From NCBI GenBank assembly GCA_964529035.1, contig CAZGUG010000002.1, forward strand, positions 27,563-91,562: 64,000 bases of DNA, read 5' to 3'. The notes below the pieces were generated by a model, which did no database searches, was not told where the DNA came from, and saw only the letters and a program-made list of their open reading frames with translations. The stretch's first letter is position 1. Every line of letters starts with the position of its first letter. Both the position numbers and the translations under genes were made by a program. This document shows, in pieces, positions 1 to 7,973 of this stretch. Origin of the DNA: CAZGUG01 sp964529035. Its GTDB lineage: Bacteria; Bacillota; Clostridia; Ch29.

Positions 1-1
1 T

Positions 2-1096
2 AGTATAAAGCAATACGAAGGCAATAGCAGCGGTATTTGGATAAAAAGAACCTTTGGCAAAGTTAAACAAAAAGACCTGGCGGTTTTCTGCCGTCAGTTC
101 TCTACAGTAATTAATGCTGGGGTTCCCATATTGACAAGCCTTGATATACTCAGAAAACAGACCGAAAATGCAAGGATGAGGCAGACTGTGGGAGAACTGT
201 ACGAAGAAGTGCAAAAAGGTAACAGCCTGTCTTCGGTTATGGCAGTCCATGGGGAAGTTTTTCCTGAACTGCTGGTCAACATGATAGAGGCCGGAGAGAT
301 TAGCGGTACTCTTGACTGTGTTATGGAAAGGATGGCAGACCATTACGAGAAGGAGTACAGGATAGGCCAGAAGGTGAAGAACTCACTGGTTTACCCTTCA
401 CTTATTGCAGTGGTTGCCCTGTTTGTAATCATAATGCTTGTTGCTGTTGTGCTTCCCACCTTTATAAGCATATTTGAGGACATGGGAGCGACTCTTCCAC
501 TGTCCACCCGGCTGCTTATTTTCTTCAGCAGTGTAATTACAGAATGCTGGCCGATGCTTCTTGCATTGACAGTGGTATTATGCATTGTCTTTAAATTATA
601 TTCAAAAACAGAAAACGGCAGAGAGCTGATGGATACCTTTAAAATTAAGGCTCCAATAGTGGGCCGTGTCAACAAAAAGGTGATCACTGCACGTTTTGCA
701 AGAACCCTCGGGGCCCTTACATCAAGCGGCATATCACTGCTGGAAGGCATAGAAGTGGCAAAGAAGGTGGTGGGAAACGCGGTATTGCGGAAAGACCTTA
801 TCCAAGTGGAGGAGGACGTAAAAAGGGGCAGGGGTTTGGCTGAGCCCTTAAGAAACGTAAAAATATTACATCCCATGCTGATACAAATGGTTAAGATAGG
901 GGAGGACACCGGTACCCTGGACTATATACTTGTAAAAACTGCGGATATATTCGACGACGAGGTGGAGAGTGCCGTTACCAGGATGACCACACTACTGGAG
1001 CCCGCCATAATAGTAGTAATGGCGGTGGTGGTTGGGTTTATTGTGGTATCCATCGTGATACCGATGTTCGATATGATGACAAATTTGAAGTTTTGA
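2..1096 (+). CDS. pilC: Type IV pilus inner-membrane platform protein PilC (5' partial)
   Basis: This is the GspF/PilC platform protein of the pilus assembly machine, an inner-membrane protein that couples the cytoplasmic motor ATPases to pilin polymerisation. The reading frame is open from the first bases of the window, and the typical T2SSF opening (KDLAVFCRQFSTVINAGVPI) is read at about 74-133, so the true start lies upstream of the window. Two T2SSF repeats are visible, each followed by hydrophobic segments, with a long membrane stretch near the C-terminus. It heads a co-directional run of pilin genes. The motor ATPases PilB and PilT are not in view and probably lie upstream. Confidence 0.95.
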   Translation, partial: SIKQYEGNSSGIWIKRTFGKVKQKDLAVFCRQFSTVINAGVPILTSLDILRKQTENARMRQTVGELYEEVQKGNSLSSVMAVHGEVFPELLVNMIEAGEISGTLDCVMERMADHYEKEYRIGQKVKNSLVYPSLIAVVALFVIIMLVAVVLPTFISIFEDMGATLPLSTRLLIFFSSVITECWPMLLALTVVLCIVFKLYSKTENGRELMDTFKIKAPIVGRVNKKVITARFARTLGALTSSGISLLEGIEVAKKVVGNAVLRKDLIQVEEDVKRGRGLAEPLRNVKILHPMLIQMVKIGEDTGTLDYILVKTADIFDDEVESAVTRMTTLLEPAIIVVMAVVVGFIVVSIVIPMFDMMTNLKF

Positions 1097-1132
1097 TACA
1101 CTGTTGTTGGATTGGAAAGGAGTGGATTCAGA

Positions 1133-1537
1133 ATGACTATGTACATAGCCGGGCCTATTAATCAAAAAAAGAAGGATAAAAGGGGTTTTACTCTGGTAGA
1201 ACTGATGGCGGTACTGGCGGTGCTGGCAATTATAGCGGCAATAGCAGTGCCGCGGTTTACCGGCACGATAAATGCTGCCAAGGTCAAAGCCGACGAATCC
1301 TCTGCCCTGATAATAGCAAGGGCAGCAGAGCAAAAGTGGCTGGATGACGGAGAAAAAAATAAAAAAGAATATACTTCTACCGAATTACATGAAGATGGGT
1401 ATTTAAGAAAAGCATATACAGCACAGCATCCTGACCACGAAGGCGAAGAATTTGTAGCGATTGTTAATAAAAATGGTGTGTGTAATGAAGTACACTATGA
1501 CAGCGCAAGTGGTGATATTGTAGGGGAGAATAAATAG
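1133..1537 (+). CDS. Type IV pilin (major pilin candidate, PilA/ComGC-like)
   Basis: This is a class III prepilin. The short basic leader ends at Gly before the processing motif GFTLVELMAVLAVLAII, with the conserved Glu at mature position 5 and a hydrophobic helix followed by a small soluble domain (134 residues in all). PilD, encoded next, would cleave and methylate it. The ATG at 1133 is chosen because GGAAAGGAG at 1114-1122 sits 10 bases upstream; an in-frame TTG at 1112 overlaps that ribosome site and is rejected. Its position directly after pilC and before pilD, and its larger share of small residues compared with the later pseudopilins, make it the best major-pilin candidate, but this is inference. 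Confidence 0.9.
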   Translation: MTMYIAGPINQKKKDKRGFTLVELMAVLAVLAIIAAIAVPRFTGTINAAKVKADESSALIIARAAEQKWLDDGEKNKKEYTSTELHEDGYLRKAYTAQHPDHEGEEFVAIVNKNGVCNEVHYDSASGDIVGENK

Positions 1538-1585
1538 AAGACGGAATTTAAAGTCAAAGTGCGGAATGAAGGAGGATAGGGTATC

Positions 1586-2332
1586 ATGCAGTATGCGGTT
1601 TCCTTTATACTAGGCCTTGTAATTGGCAGTTTTTTAAACGTATGCATACACAGGATTCCTAGTGGAAAATCTGTGGCATTTTCCCCTTCCTGCTGCCCGG
1701 ACTGCGGCGAAAGGATCAGAATGCGGCATATGGTGCCGATTGTAAGCTATATATTACTCGGGGGCAGATGCAGCTGCTGCAGAATAAAGATTTCACTGAA
1801 ATATCCACTGGTGGAGCTTTTGACAGGGGTTCTGTTTGTTTTATTGATGTATCGGTTTGGCCCCGGTATGGAGTTTTATAAGTACTCATTCCTTTTATCT
1901 TTGCTAACTGCTGCAGGGTTTATTGACTTTGAACATCAGATTATTCCGGATATTTTGGTAATTGCCGGTATTACTGCCGGGACAGGCTTTATGTTTATTG
2001 ATATGAGACATCCTCATATCTTCTATATAGCGGGAGGTTTGCTGGGAGGCGGTGTACTGCTTGCTGTTGACCTTGTTTCAAGGGGTGGAATGGGAGGCGG
2101 AGATATAAAGCTTATGACGGTGATTGGTTTGTTCCTGGGCTGGCAGAGCACACTGCTGGTTTTGTATCTGGCATTTGTTACCGGCGGTATGGCCGGCGTG
2201 TTGATGCTTGTTTCAGGCAGAAAGAACAGAAAGGATGCAGTCCCCTTTGGACCTTTTATCGGAGGGGCGTCGGTTGCCGCGGTGTTTTTTGGACATCAAT
2301 TAACAGCCCGATATCTGTCATTTTTTTACTAA
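1586..2332 (+). CDS. pilD: Prepilin leader peptidase / N-methyltransferase PilD
   Basis: This polytopic membrane aspartyl protease cleaves prepilin leaders and N-methylates the new N-terminus. Seen in the sequence: the N-terminal GSFLNVCIHRIP motif, a zinc-type four-cysteine cluster (C37, C40 and the CSCC group at 62-65), the catalytic Asp region GFIDFEHQIIPD at about 111-122, and GGGDIKLM with Asp at about 173. Length (248) is normal for a bifunctional TFPP. A strong AAGGAGGA site lies at 1569-1576. It sits between the main pilin and the minor pseudopilins, all of which are its predicted substrates. Confidence 0.96.
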   Translation: MQYAVSFILGLVIGSFLNVCIHRIPSGKSVAFSPSCCPDCGERIRMRHMVPIVSYILLGGRCSCCRIKISLKYPLVELLTGVLFVLLMYRFGPGMEFYKYSFLLSLLTAAGFIDFEHQIIPDILVIAGITAGTGFMFIDMRHPHIFYIAGGLLGGGVLLAVDLVSRGGMGGGDIKLMTVIGLFLGWQSTLLVLYLAFVTGGMAGVLMLVSGRKNRKDAVPFGPFIGGASVAAVFFGHQLTARYLSFFY

Positions 2333-2344
2333 TACGGGGTGATT

Positions 2345-2800
2345 ATGATGAAAACAAACCGCAGCACCGGACTGACTATATTGGAACTGCTGACGGTTAT
2401 GCTCATTATATCAATAGCTTCAGCGGTAGCGGTACCAGCGGTCAATGCGGCATTGGAAAGGGCCGCCGGGAATGCGGCATTAAGAGAGCTGGTTACAGAT
2501 TTGAGGTACGCACAGCAGATGGCCCTCTCAGATGGCAGTAATTATTATATTACGTTCAATAAAAGCATGCAGACATATACAATAAGCGTAGCGGGACAAT
2601 TTGATCAGGAAATTATTAAGCAGGTGACGTTACCGGATGGTATTAAGCTGCTTGGGACAAATTTCGCAAACAATAAACTTTACTACACTGATTTGGGATC
2701 TCCATCGGCGGGCGGCAGGATAGAGCTTTCGGATAGAAAGGGTAAGGTAATAAAAATTACAGTTCTTCCTGCTACCGGAAGGATCAGGGTGTATGAATGA
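2345..2800 (+). CDS. Minor pseudopilin, GspH/FimT type
   Basis: The N-terminus has a prepilin leader and methylation site (GLTILELLTVMLIISIASAV); the conserved Glu is present, and the residue before the cleavage site is Gly. The remainder resembles the GspH/FimT fold, with the motif LRELVTDLRYAQQMALSDG typical of the family. Minor pseudopilins prime pilus assembly at the inner membrane. An RBS GGGGTG at 2336-2341 supports ATG 2345 or 2348 rather than the upstream GTG 2339. It overlaps the beginning of the next frame, so the genes are probably translationally coupled. Confidence 0.85.
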   Translation: MMKTNRSTGLTILELLTVMLIISIASAVAVPAVNAALERAAGNAALRELVTDLRYAQQMALSDGSNYYITFNKSMQTYTISVAGQFDQEIIKQVTLPDGIKLLGTNFANNKLYYTDLGSPSAGGRIELSDRKGKVIKITVLPATGRIRVYE

Positions 2801-2810
2801 GGTGGGTTAT

Positions 2811-3578
2811 ATGGCTTTCAATAGAAAGGGTAACGGAGGTTTTTCGCTGGTGGAGGTGTTGGTGGCGCTGGCAATACTGGGTATTGTAATAACTCCTGTT
2901 ATAGGTGTTTTTGCGGCGGCATCCAGGAGCAACCAGAAAAGCTTAAGCAACACCCGGGCCCTTACAGTGGCAAGGGATATTATGGACAGGATTAAAGCCG
3001 GTGATATTAATAAATCAAACAGCAGTCAGGAGATAGCAAGCTACAAGGCACAGTACGGCGTTGAAGTATACCTGCCGGAAATCGAAACCTGTGAAAACAA
3101 CACACTGGGTATGCTTAATGTATATGTTGCACCGCAGACCGGCAGCGACCCGCAGACAGAAGGTATAATGCTGGCGTCCTATGCAACCAATGTCTTTACT
3201 GACGAGATTGATACAACTCATTACGGACATGGGTCAGGCGAAGACAAACAGGACCCGCCCGGAGGCGAAAAAGGCAAGGAACCGGACGAACTCTGGAGCG
3301 CCTACTACAAATACGCAGAAACGATAACAACTGTAGCTCCCTATACGAAACCCACCATTTTGGTACTTCCCTACATTCTGTTTGACAAGGTATCCGAAAT
3401 AGTGACTATGGAACAGGCAGTAAAGGCAAGCCATACCATTTTGCTTACTGCCAGGAAAATTCCACCTAACAACAAACTGACCTGGGGTTACCTGGTAAAC
3501 GAAGTGGAAAGCTATTATGAATTCAGGTTAAACCCCTATGATTACAAGAAATACCGGCCGTATGGGCCGCCAGGCTGA
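2811..3578 (+). CDS. Minor pseudopilin, PilV/GspI type
   Basis: The processing site GFSLVEVLVALAILGIVITP is seen right after a short basic leader. The rest is a soluble domain with no motif I recognise beyond the PilV/GspI-like N-terminus; a Gly/Lys/Glu-rich insert lies near residues 140-160. The ATG at 2811 is preferred because TGAGGTGG at 2798-2805 precedes it. An alternative ATG at 2793 would overlap the previous gene and lacks a ribosome site. At 255 residues it is longer than most PilV proteins. It lies within the pilus operon. Confidence 0.82.
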   Translation: MAFNRKGNGGFSLVEVLVALAILGIVITPVIGVFAAASRSNQKSLSNTRALTVARDIMDRIKAGDINKSNSSQEIASYKAQYGVEVYLPEIETCENNTLGMLNVYVAPQTGSDPQTEGIMLASYATNVFTDEIDTTHYGHGSGEDKQDPPGGEKGKEPDELWSAYYKYAETITTVAPYTKPTILVLPYILFDKVSEIVTMEQAVKASHTILLTARKIPPNNKLTWGYLVNEVESYYEFRLNPYDYKKYRPYGPPG

Positions 3579-3615
3579 ACCGGATGCATACAGAATATAA
3601 AGGGTGGATTTGGAA

Positions 3616-4083
3616 ATGAAGCATTTCAATAACAAGCAGGGCTTTTCCATAATTGAACTGCTCATGGCCCTTGGTTTGACAGGAATTGTAATAGCCGCAG
3701 TTTTCATGGTCTATTATTCCGGAACAAAGGCGTGGAACAGGGCCGAAAACCAGGTTGAGGTTCAGCAGAACCTGAGGATAGCAATGGATGTTTTAAGTAC
3801 AGAGATAAGAAAGGCCGATTACTTTGAGATTCTGAAGAACCAGAGGGAGATTGTACTGGTATACGGTAATGGAAATACAAAATCCTATAAATTCCACCCG
3901 GCTTCCGGCGAAATCAGGATTTCCCAAAGTAATGCAGCGGTGGCTATGCATATTGAGGATTTAAAGTTTTCATACCGAAACGGGCTTATTAAAATACATA
4001 TAACAACAAAGGCAATGGAAGGTATAGGGCAAAAGGAGTATACCTTCAGCATTAATGCCAGGGGGAAGATACATGATGGTTAA
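3616..4083 (+). CDS. Minor pseudopilin, PilW/GspJ type
   Basis: It has a prepilin leader and helix (GFSIIELLMALGLTGIVIAA), followed by the PilW/GspJ-like segment with 'AWNRAENQVEVQQNLRIAMD' and 'LSTEIRKADY'. In type II-like systems this protein forms the tip complex with the GspI and GspK equivalents. ATG 3616 is preferred over GTG 3604, since AGGGTGG at 3601-3607 is correctly spaced for the ATG. The length of 155 residues is normal. It overlaps the following gene, consistent with an operon. Confidence 0.82.
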   Translation: MKHFNNKQGFSIIELLMALGLTGIVIAAVFMVYYSGTKAWNRAENQVEVQQNLRIAMDVLSTEIRKADYFEILKNQREIVLVYGNGNTKSYKFHPASGEIRISQSNAAVAMHIEDLKFSYRNGLIKIHITTKAMEGIGQKEYTFSINARGKIHDG

Positions 4084-4600
4084 AGATAAGCGCGGGTCGG
4101 TTCTTGTAATGGTTATGCTGTATACCCTGGTTTTAATCATACTGGGCACTTCAATCCTGGGTGTGGCCGCCAGCGAGTACATAATGGAGATGGCACATAG
4201 AAAAAGGGTTAAATCGTATTATATAGCCGAAGCAGGAATAGAAAAAGCCATATATCATATTACGCAAATGAACATCATAAACCCGGAAACAATAAGGGGG
4301 GCCCGGTGGGATATGGGAGCGGAGGACATTGGGCTTGTTGAACCAGGTGCCCGGGGAGACTTTACTGTGACTGTGAAAGAGGCAGCACTTTATGATGTTA
4401 TATATACCGACGAGGGCGAAGACAAAAAGGTACATAAACGGATATTCGATATAGTGATTAGGTCACTGGCACACTATAACGGAACTCCGGCGGTGGTGGA
4501 AGCCCATGTTCTGGCGGAGGATTACGAGGAAAAATCAACACAAAACAAGGTTCAGATATATCACTGGAGACAGGTAGGGAGGGTAGAGGATGAAGATTAA
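4073..4600 (+). CDS. Pilus assembly protein, PilX/GspK-like
   Basis: A single N-terminal hydrophobic helix follows the basic start MVKDKRGSVLVMVM, and then comes SYYIAEAGIEKAIYHI, the typical PilX N-terminal motif (YxAEAGxExA). The classical GFxxxE processing site is replaced by GSVLVMV, without Glu at position 5; GspK/PilX-type minor pilins often lack it. GGGGGAAG at 4061-4068 supports ATG 4073 or 4076. It overlaps the PilW-like gene by about 10 bases and the next gene by 11. Together the four small pseudopilins probably form one tip or priming complex. Confidence 0.8.
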   Translation: MMVKDKRGSVLVMVMLYTLVLIILGTSILGVAASEYIMEMAHRKRVKSYYIAEAGIEKAIYHITQMNIINPETIRGARWDMGAEDIGLVEPGARGDFTVTVKEAALYDVIYTDEGEDKKVHKRIFDIVIRSLAHYNGTPAVVEAHVLAEDYEEKSTQNKVQIYHWRQVGRVEDED

Positions 4601-4862
4601 AAACTATATGGAGGATGTTGTTGTTCATTATCTGTTCAATATAATCAAGGACAAGGATGATATCTGCAAATGTGATAAATGTCTCAATGATATTGCGGCT
4701 ATTGCACTGAACAATCTAACACCCCACTATGTGGTGTCAGAAAAGGGCGAGCTGTATTCAAAGGTACTGAACATGTCTATACAGTTCGAAGCCGATGTGA
4801 CAACGGCAATATTGGAAGCTATTGACAAGGTCTCTAAAAATCCAAGGCACTCAAAGGAATAG
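4590..4862 (+). CDS. comFB: ComFB-family late competence protein
   Basis: This 90-residue protein matches the ComFB family: it opens with KNYMEDVVVHYLFN and carries a Cys pair (ICKCDKCLNDIAAIALNNL), a pattern conserved in ComFB where the cysteines bind zinc. It continues with PHYVVSEKGELYSK and the C-terminal FEADVTTAILEAIDKV. In Bacillus comFB sits in the comF competence operon; in cyanobacteria ComFB proteins bind c-di-nucleotides and affect pili. Here it overlaps the PilX-like gene and precedes pilM, so a pilus-linked role is likely by context. The molecular role in Clostridia is not established from sequence alone. Confidence 0.88.
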   Translation: MKIKNYMEDVVVHYLFNIIKDKDDICKCDKCLNDIAAIALNNLTPHYVVSEKGELYSKVLNMSIQFEADVTTAILEAIDKVSKNPRHSKE

Positions 4863-4875
4863 TTGAGGTGAAAAC

Positions 4876-6381
4876 ATGCCGGTCTTCCGTAACAGGGTAT
4901 TGGCTTTAGACATCGGAAGCAGGAGAATCAAGTGGCTATTGTACCACACAGCCGGGAAAAGGATGGTTGTGATAGAACGGGGGATAAAAGAGATACCTCC
5001 GGGTTGGGTAAAAAACGGCAGATTAACTGACACTGAGGGAGTCAGTACCAAACTTAAGGAAATACTGGAAGACATTAAAGGAAAAGTGACAAAGGTGTCA
5101 CTGTCTTTGGCGTGTCCTGAAATGATTGTAAGGACGGTGGAGCTACCGGAATTAAGTCCAAAGGAACTGAAAAACGCGGTCAGGTACGAAGTGGGACAGC
5201 TAATCCCGACAGGTGCCGGAGAATATATATCAGACTACAGTATACTGGAATATATAAAGCGGGATGGTGCCAGGTACGTAAGAATACTTTTGGCTGTCAT
5301 GCCGGTATCTATAATGGGGGAATATTCAGCATTGTTCAAGGGCCTGGGCTTGACACCCCATCTGTTTGATTTTAATGGCAACTGTGCATCACGGGTAATT
5401 AACCTTATGTATCATACCAAGGCAGATAAAAATGTGGCTGTTGTGGATATCGGAGCGGCCTTAACAACCATAACCATAATAGAGGATGGAAACCCGGTAT
5501 TCACAAGGTTTGTCCGGTTTCAGAACTCCAGTGAAGAAAATAGCGGGCCGGAAAACATGCAGAGTATAATGCCACCGGTTGAGCAGCTATTAAAGGACGT
5601 ATATCGCACGATTGAGTTTTATAAATCAATAAGCAAAAAAACCATAGATTCGATTGTGCTGGCGGGTGGCGGGAGCTGCCGAAAAGGTATCAGCGACTAT
5701 CTGGCGCAGGGTTTGGGGATTAAAAGCATTCGGATGGAAGCACAGCAGCTCCCTGTGTCATTCAACGCTGACTTTTCATCGAAGCACTTGGCAGAATTCA
5801 TTAATGTACTGGGACTGGCCGTCACGCAGGCAAACGGCAAGCGAAAGACATTAAACCTGCTTCCCGAAAAATACAGGAGCGCTGAAAGAAAAGTCAAAAC
5901 TGCAAAGGCGATGGCAGTAATTTTAGCCGTTGTGGTTTTGACCGGCTCATTGGTACTGCCTTTCTTTTATGTTGAAAAGATAAAGAGAGAGGCCACTGAC
6001 TTGCAGAATATGCTTGACAGAAAGGATACAATAACGGAATACCAAAATAAGCGTGAAGAACTGGCAGGGCTTGCATCCGAACGGCGAAGGCTGGTCAATA
6101 TGCTTGAAACGGCAGGAAAAGACTGGCCCCGAATATTTGTGGAAATAGGCAGGCAAACCCCCGGCGGGATAGTCCTTGCTTCAATGGATTACCGGGACCC
6201 GGAAGGGTTAACTATAACCGGAGAAGCCGCTGACTTCAGAACCGCAGCCCTGTTCGCTGTTAATCTGCAAAGATTAGACGAAATATCGTCCGCCGAACCT
6301 TTAAGCATTTCATTATCCGAGAATAATACCTGTCTGTTTGAAATAAGGTGTATTGTCGGGGGTGAAGCGGATGAAAACTGA
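4876..6381 (+). CDS. pilM: PilM-PilN fusion protein of type IV pilus alignment complex
   Basis: Residues 1 to about 320 form an actin-like PilM, with ATPase-fold motifs VLALDIGSRRIKWLLY near the start, VAVVDIGAALTTITI near 190 and IVLAGGGSCRKG near 264. At about residue 326 the signature LNLLPEKYR appears, which normally opens a separate PilN. It is followed by one transmembrane helix (AVILAVVVLTGSLVLPFFYV), a coiled-coil segment and the periplasmic-type PilN ferredoxin fold. In most bacteria PilM is cytoplasmic and binds the short N-terminal tail of PilN; here they are one 501-residue chain. PilO follows with an 11-base overlap. No stop or frameshift separates the two parts. Confidence 0.9.
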   Translation: MPVFRNRVLALDIGSRRIKWLLYHTAGKRMVVIERGIKEIPPGWVKNGRLTDTEGVSTKLKEILEDIKGKVTKVSLSLACPEMIVRTVELPELSPKELKNAVRYEVGQLIPTGAGEYISDYSILEYIKRDGARYVRILLAVMPVSIMGEYSALFKGLGLTPHLFDFNGNCASRVINLMYHTKADKNVAVVDIGAALTTITIIEDGNPVFTRFVRFQNSSEENSGPENMQSIMPPVEQLLKDVYRTIEFYKSISKKTIDSIVLAGGGSCRKGISDYLAQGLGIKSIRMEAQQLPVSFNADFSSKHLAEFINVLGLAVTQANGKRKTLNLLPEKYRSAERKVKTAKAMAVILAVVVLTGSLVLPFFYVEKIKREATDLQNMLDRKDTITEYQNKREELAGLASERRRLVNMLETAGKDWPRIFVEIGRQTPGGIVLASMDYRDPEGLTITGEAADFRTAALFAVNLQRLDEISSAEPLSISLSENNTCLFEIRCIVGGEADEN

Positions 6382-7027
6382 ACTTGGTAAATGGAAAAAA
6401 CACATGGTACTGGCAACCGCGATTGCAGCCTTATTATTCGTGTATCACCAGTATTATCTTTCACCGCTGCTTACGGAATATTCAGCGATAAGCGAATCGG
6501 TGCGCGAAAGTGAAGAAAAGCTGGACAGCCTTATGGAAACCGAGCGGGAAATAGACTTGCTGCTGGCTGATACAGAAGAACTGCAGTCGTATATTAACGC
6601 CCTGGAAATTCTGGTACCATCCAACTGCCGGGTTCCTGAAATTGTAACGCAGTTGGAAGCCTGTTCCTACAAATCCGGTACTGTACTGCAAAATATTGTG
6701 TTTGATTCCTTTGTTCTGCCTGACGGTGAAGAAAAGCAGCAGAGTGGTTATATTCAGCTTCCGATGCATATTTTCATTACGGGCAGCTATGAGAATATAA
6801 TATTTTTTCTGCAGGAAATTGAAAACTCGGACAGGCTATACAATGTTACGGGGTTCAGTCTGTTCAATAATGGATCAGGAGCCGGCGGCAGGTTGGGAAT
6901 GAGTATTGATTTGTGCGCTTACGCGCTGCAGGCCGGCGGAAAACCGAAAGAAACGTCTGCAAGCTATGACTTTGTGGAAGAGACAAGCGGCAGGGACAAC
7001 CCTTTCATACCGGTTGACAGCGAATAG
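6371..7027 (+). CDS. pilO: Type IV pilus alignment protein PilO
   Basis: It has a short cytoplasmic tail, one N-terminal membrane helix (MVLATAIAALLFVYHQYYL), then a coiled coil (SAISESVRESEEKLDSLM) and a PilO-like periplasmic domain with the characteristic 'F.LP..I...GSYENIIFFLQEIE'. Length 218. ATG 6371 is chosen because GGGGGTGA at 6358-6364 is ideally placed. PilO pairs with PilN, here the C-terminal half of the preceding protein, to bridge the membrane motor and the envelope. It is the last gene of the operon and is followed by a terminator. Confidence 0.88.
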   Translation: MKTELGKWKKHMVLATAIAALLFVYHQYYLSPLLTEYSAISESVRESEEKLDSLMETEREIDLLLADTEELQSYINALEILVPSNCRVPEIVTQLEACSYKSGTVLQNIVFDSFVLPDGEEKQQSGYIQLPMHIFITGSYENIIFFLQEIENSDRLYNVTGFSLFNNGSGAGGRLGMSIDLCAYALQAGGKPKETSASYDFVEETSGRDNPFIPVDSE

Positions 7028-7067
7028 ATGTGTGAAAGGGGACGGGTCCCTACAAGTTACATTTCAA

Positions 7068-7092
7068 GACGGCTGTCAAAAAAGCCGTTTTT
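7068..7092 (+). terminator. Intrinsic terminator after the pilus operon
   Basis: The arms ACGGCT (7069-7074) and AGCCGT (7082-7087) enclose a 7-base loop and are followed by a T-rich run. It separates the pilus operon from the aromatic pathway genes. Confidence 0.65.
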
Positions 7093-7117
7093 GTTTATTA
7101 TTTATATAACAGGTTTG

Positions 7118-7123
7118 ATATAA
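7118..7123 (+). promoter_or_regulatory. Candidate -10 box upstream of aroD
   Basis: A perfect TATAAT lies just downstream of the pilO terminator and about 38 bases before the aroD start. No good -35 element is found at 16-18 bases, so this is a weak call supported mainly by position. Confidence 0.35.
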
Positions 7124-7160
7124 TAACTTGTGAGAATTAATGAGAGAAGGCAAACGGGTA

Positions 7161-7973
7161 ATGAAGAAAAATACGGTAAGAACAACAAAGATAAATATGA
7201 CAGGTAAACCGCCTTTGATATGCGTTCCCATAATTTCAGAAGATGTCGGGGGATTAATGGAGCAGGCGGAAGCGGCACTTAAGTATGGTGCCGACTTGAT
7301 AGAGTGGAGAGCGGACGGTTTCGAGTGGTCCCGGCCCGAGCCGGTTTTAAGCACTGTGATGAAGCAGTTGAAAAACGCTGCAGGCGGTAAGCCGGTTGTT
7401 TTTACCTGTAGAATCAATCGCGAAGGTGGAATAACAAGCATCCCGGAGGATATGAGACTGCAGCTTATAGAAAGGGCAGTGGAGACGGAATTCGTTGATA
7501 TTGTGGACATCGAGCTGTCTGTCGGACCGAATGTCATAAAGAGGTTTAAAAAGGCGGTGTTAAGGAATGATAAGAAGCTGATTTTGTCATTTCATGATTT
7601 TAAAGACATGCCGAAAGAACGCACAATATTGGACAGGCTGGAAGAGGCCCAGAGGCTGGGAGCGGATATCGCAAAGGCCGCAGTAACAACCCGCGACCCC
7701 AAAGACATGATAAGCCTGTTTAATACCGTATACAGGGCAAAAACCGGGAGGGTGGGCATACCGATTGCGGTTATGGATATGGGACGTTTTGGACCTTTAA
7801 GCAGAGCGGCGTTAGGATTTTTCGGTTCGGATATGGTCTATGCTTCAGGAAGTGTATGCTCGGCTCCCGGCCAGATATCGGTTGGTGAACTGCGCTCTGT
7901 CTGGAAGTGCCTGTATAAGAACTGCGATGGGAGGGACCCGGATGATTGTAGTAATGAACGCCCATGCCGGTAA
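7161..7973 (+). CDS. aroD: 3-dehydroquinate dehydratase, type I
   Basis: It catalyses the third shikimate pathway step, dehydrating 3-dehydroquinate through a Schiff base. Family landmarks visible: EWRADGFE (substrate-binding Glu/Arg), CRINREGG, SFHDF (catalytic His), IAKAAVTTRD (Schiff-base Lys), and MGRFGPLSR and SAPGQIS, which bind the carboxylate. Two start codons are possible: ATG 7140 and ATG 7161. The latter removes an atypical seven-residue extension and follows AGAAGG at 7144-7149. The C-terminus is about 15 residues longer than needed and overlaps aroF by 32 bases, indicating coupling. Confidence 0.95.
   Translation: MKKNTVRTTKINMTGKPPLICVPIISEDVGGLMEQAEAALKYGADLIEWRADGFEWSRPEPVLSTVMKQLKNAAGGKPVVFTCRINREGGITSIPEDMRLQLIERAVETEFVDIVDIELSVGPNVIKRFKKAVLRNDKKLILSFHDFKDMPKERTILDRLEEAQRLGADIAKAAVTTRDPKDMISLFNTVYRAKTGRVGIPIAVMDMGRFGPLSRAALGFFGSDMVYASGSVCSAPGQISVGELRSVWKCLYKNCDGRDPDDCSNERPCR

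Noticed and set aside
391..909. Long antisense ORF opposite pilC (and similar ones opposite many genes)
   Set aside because: No ribosome site, no recognisable protein features, and composition that mirrors the sense gene; these are shadow frames.
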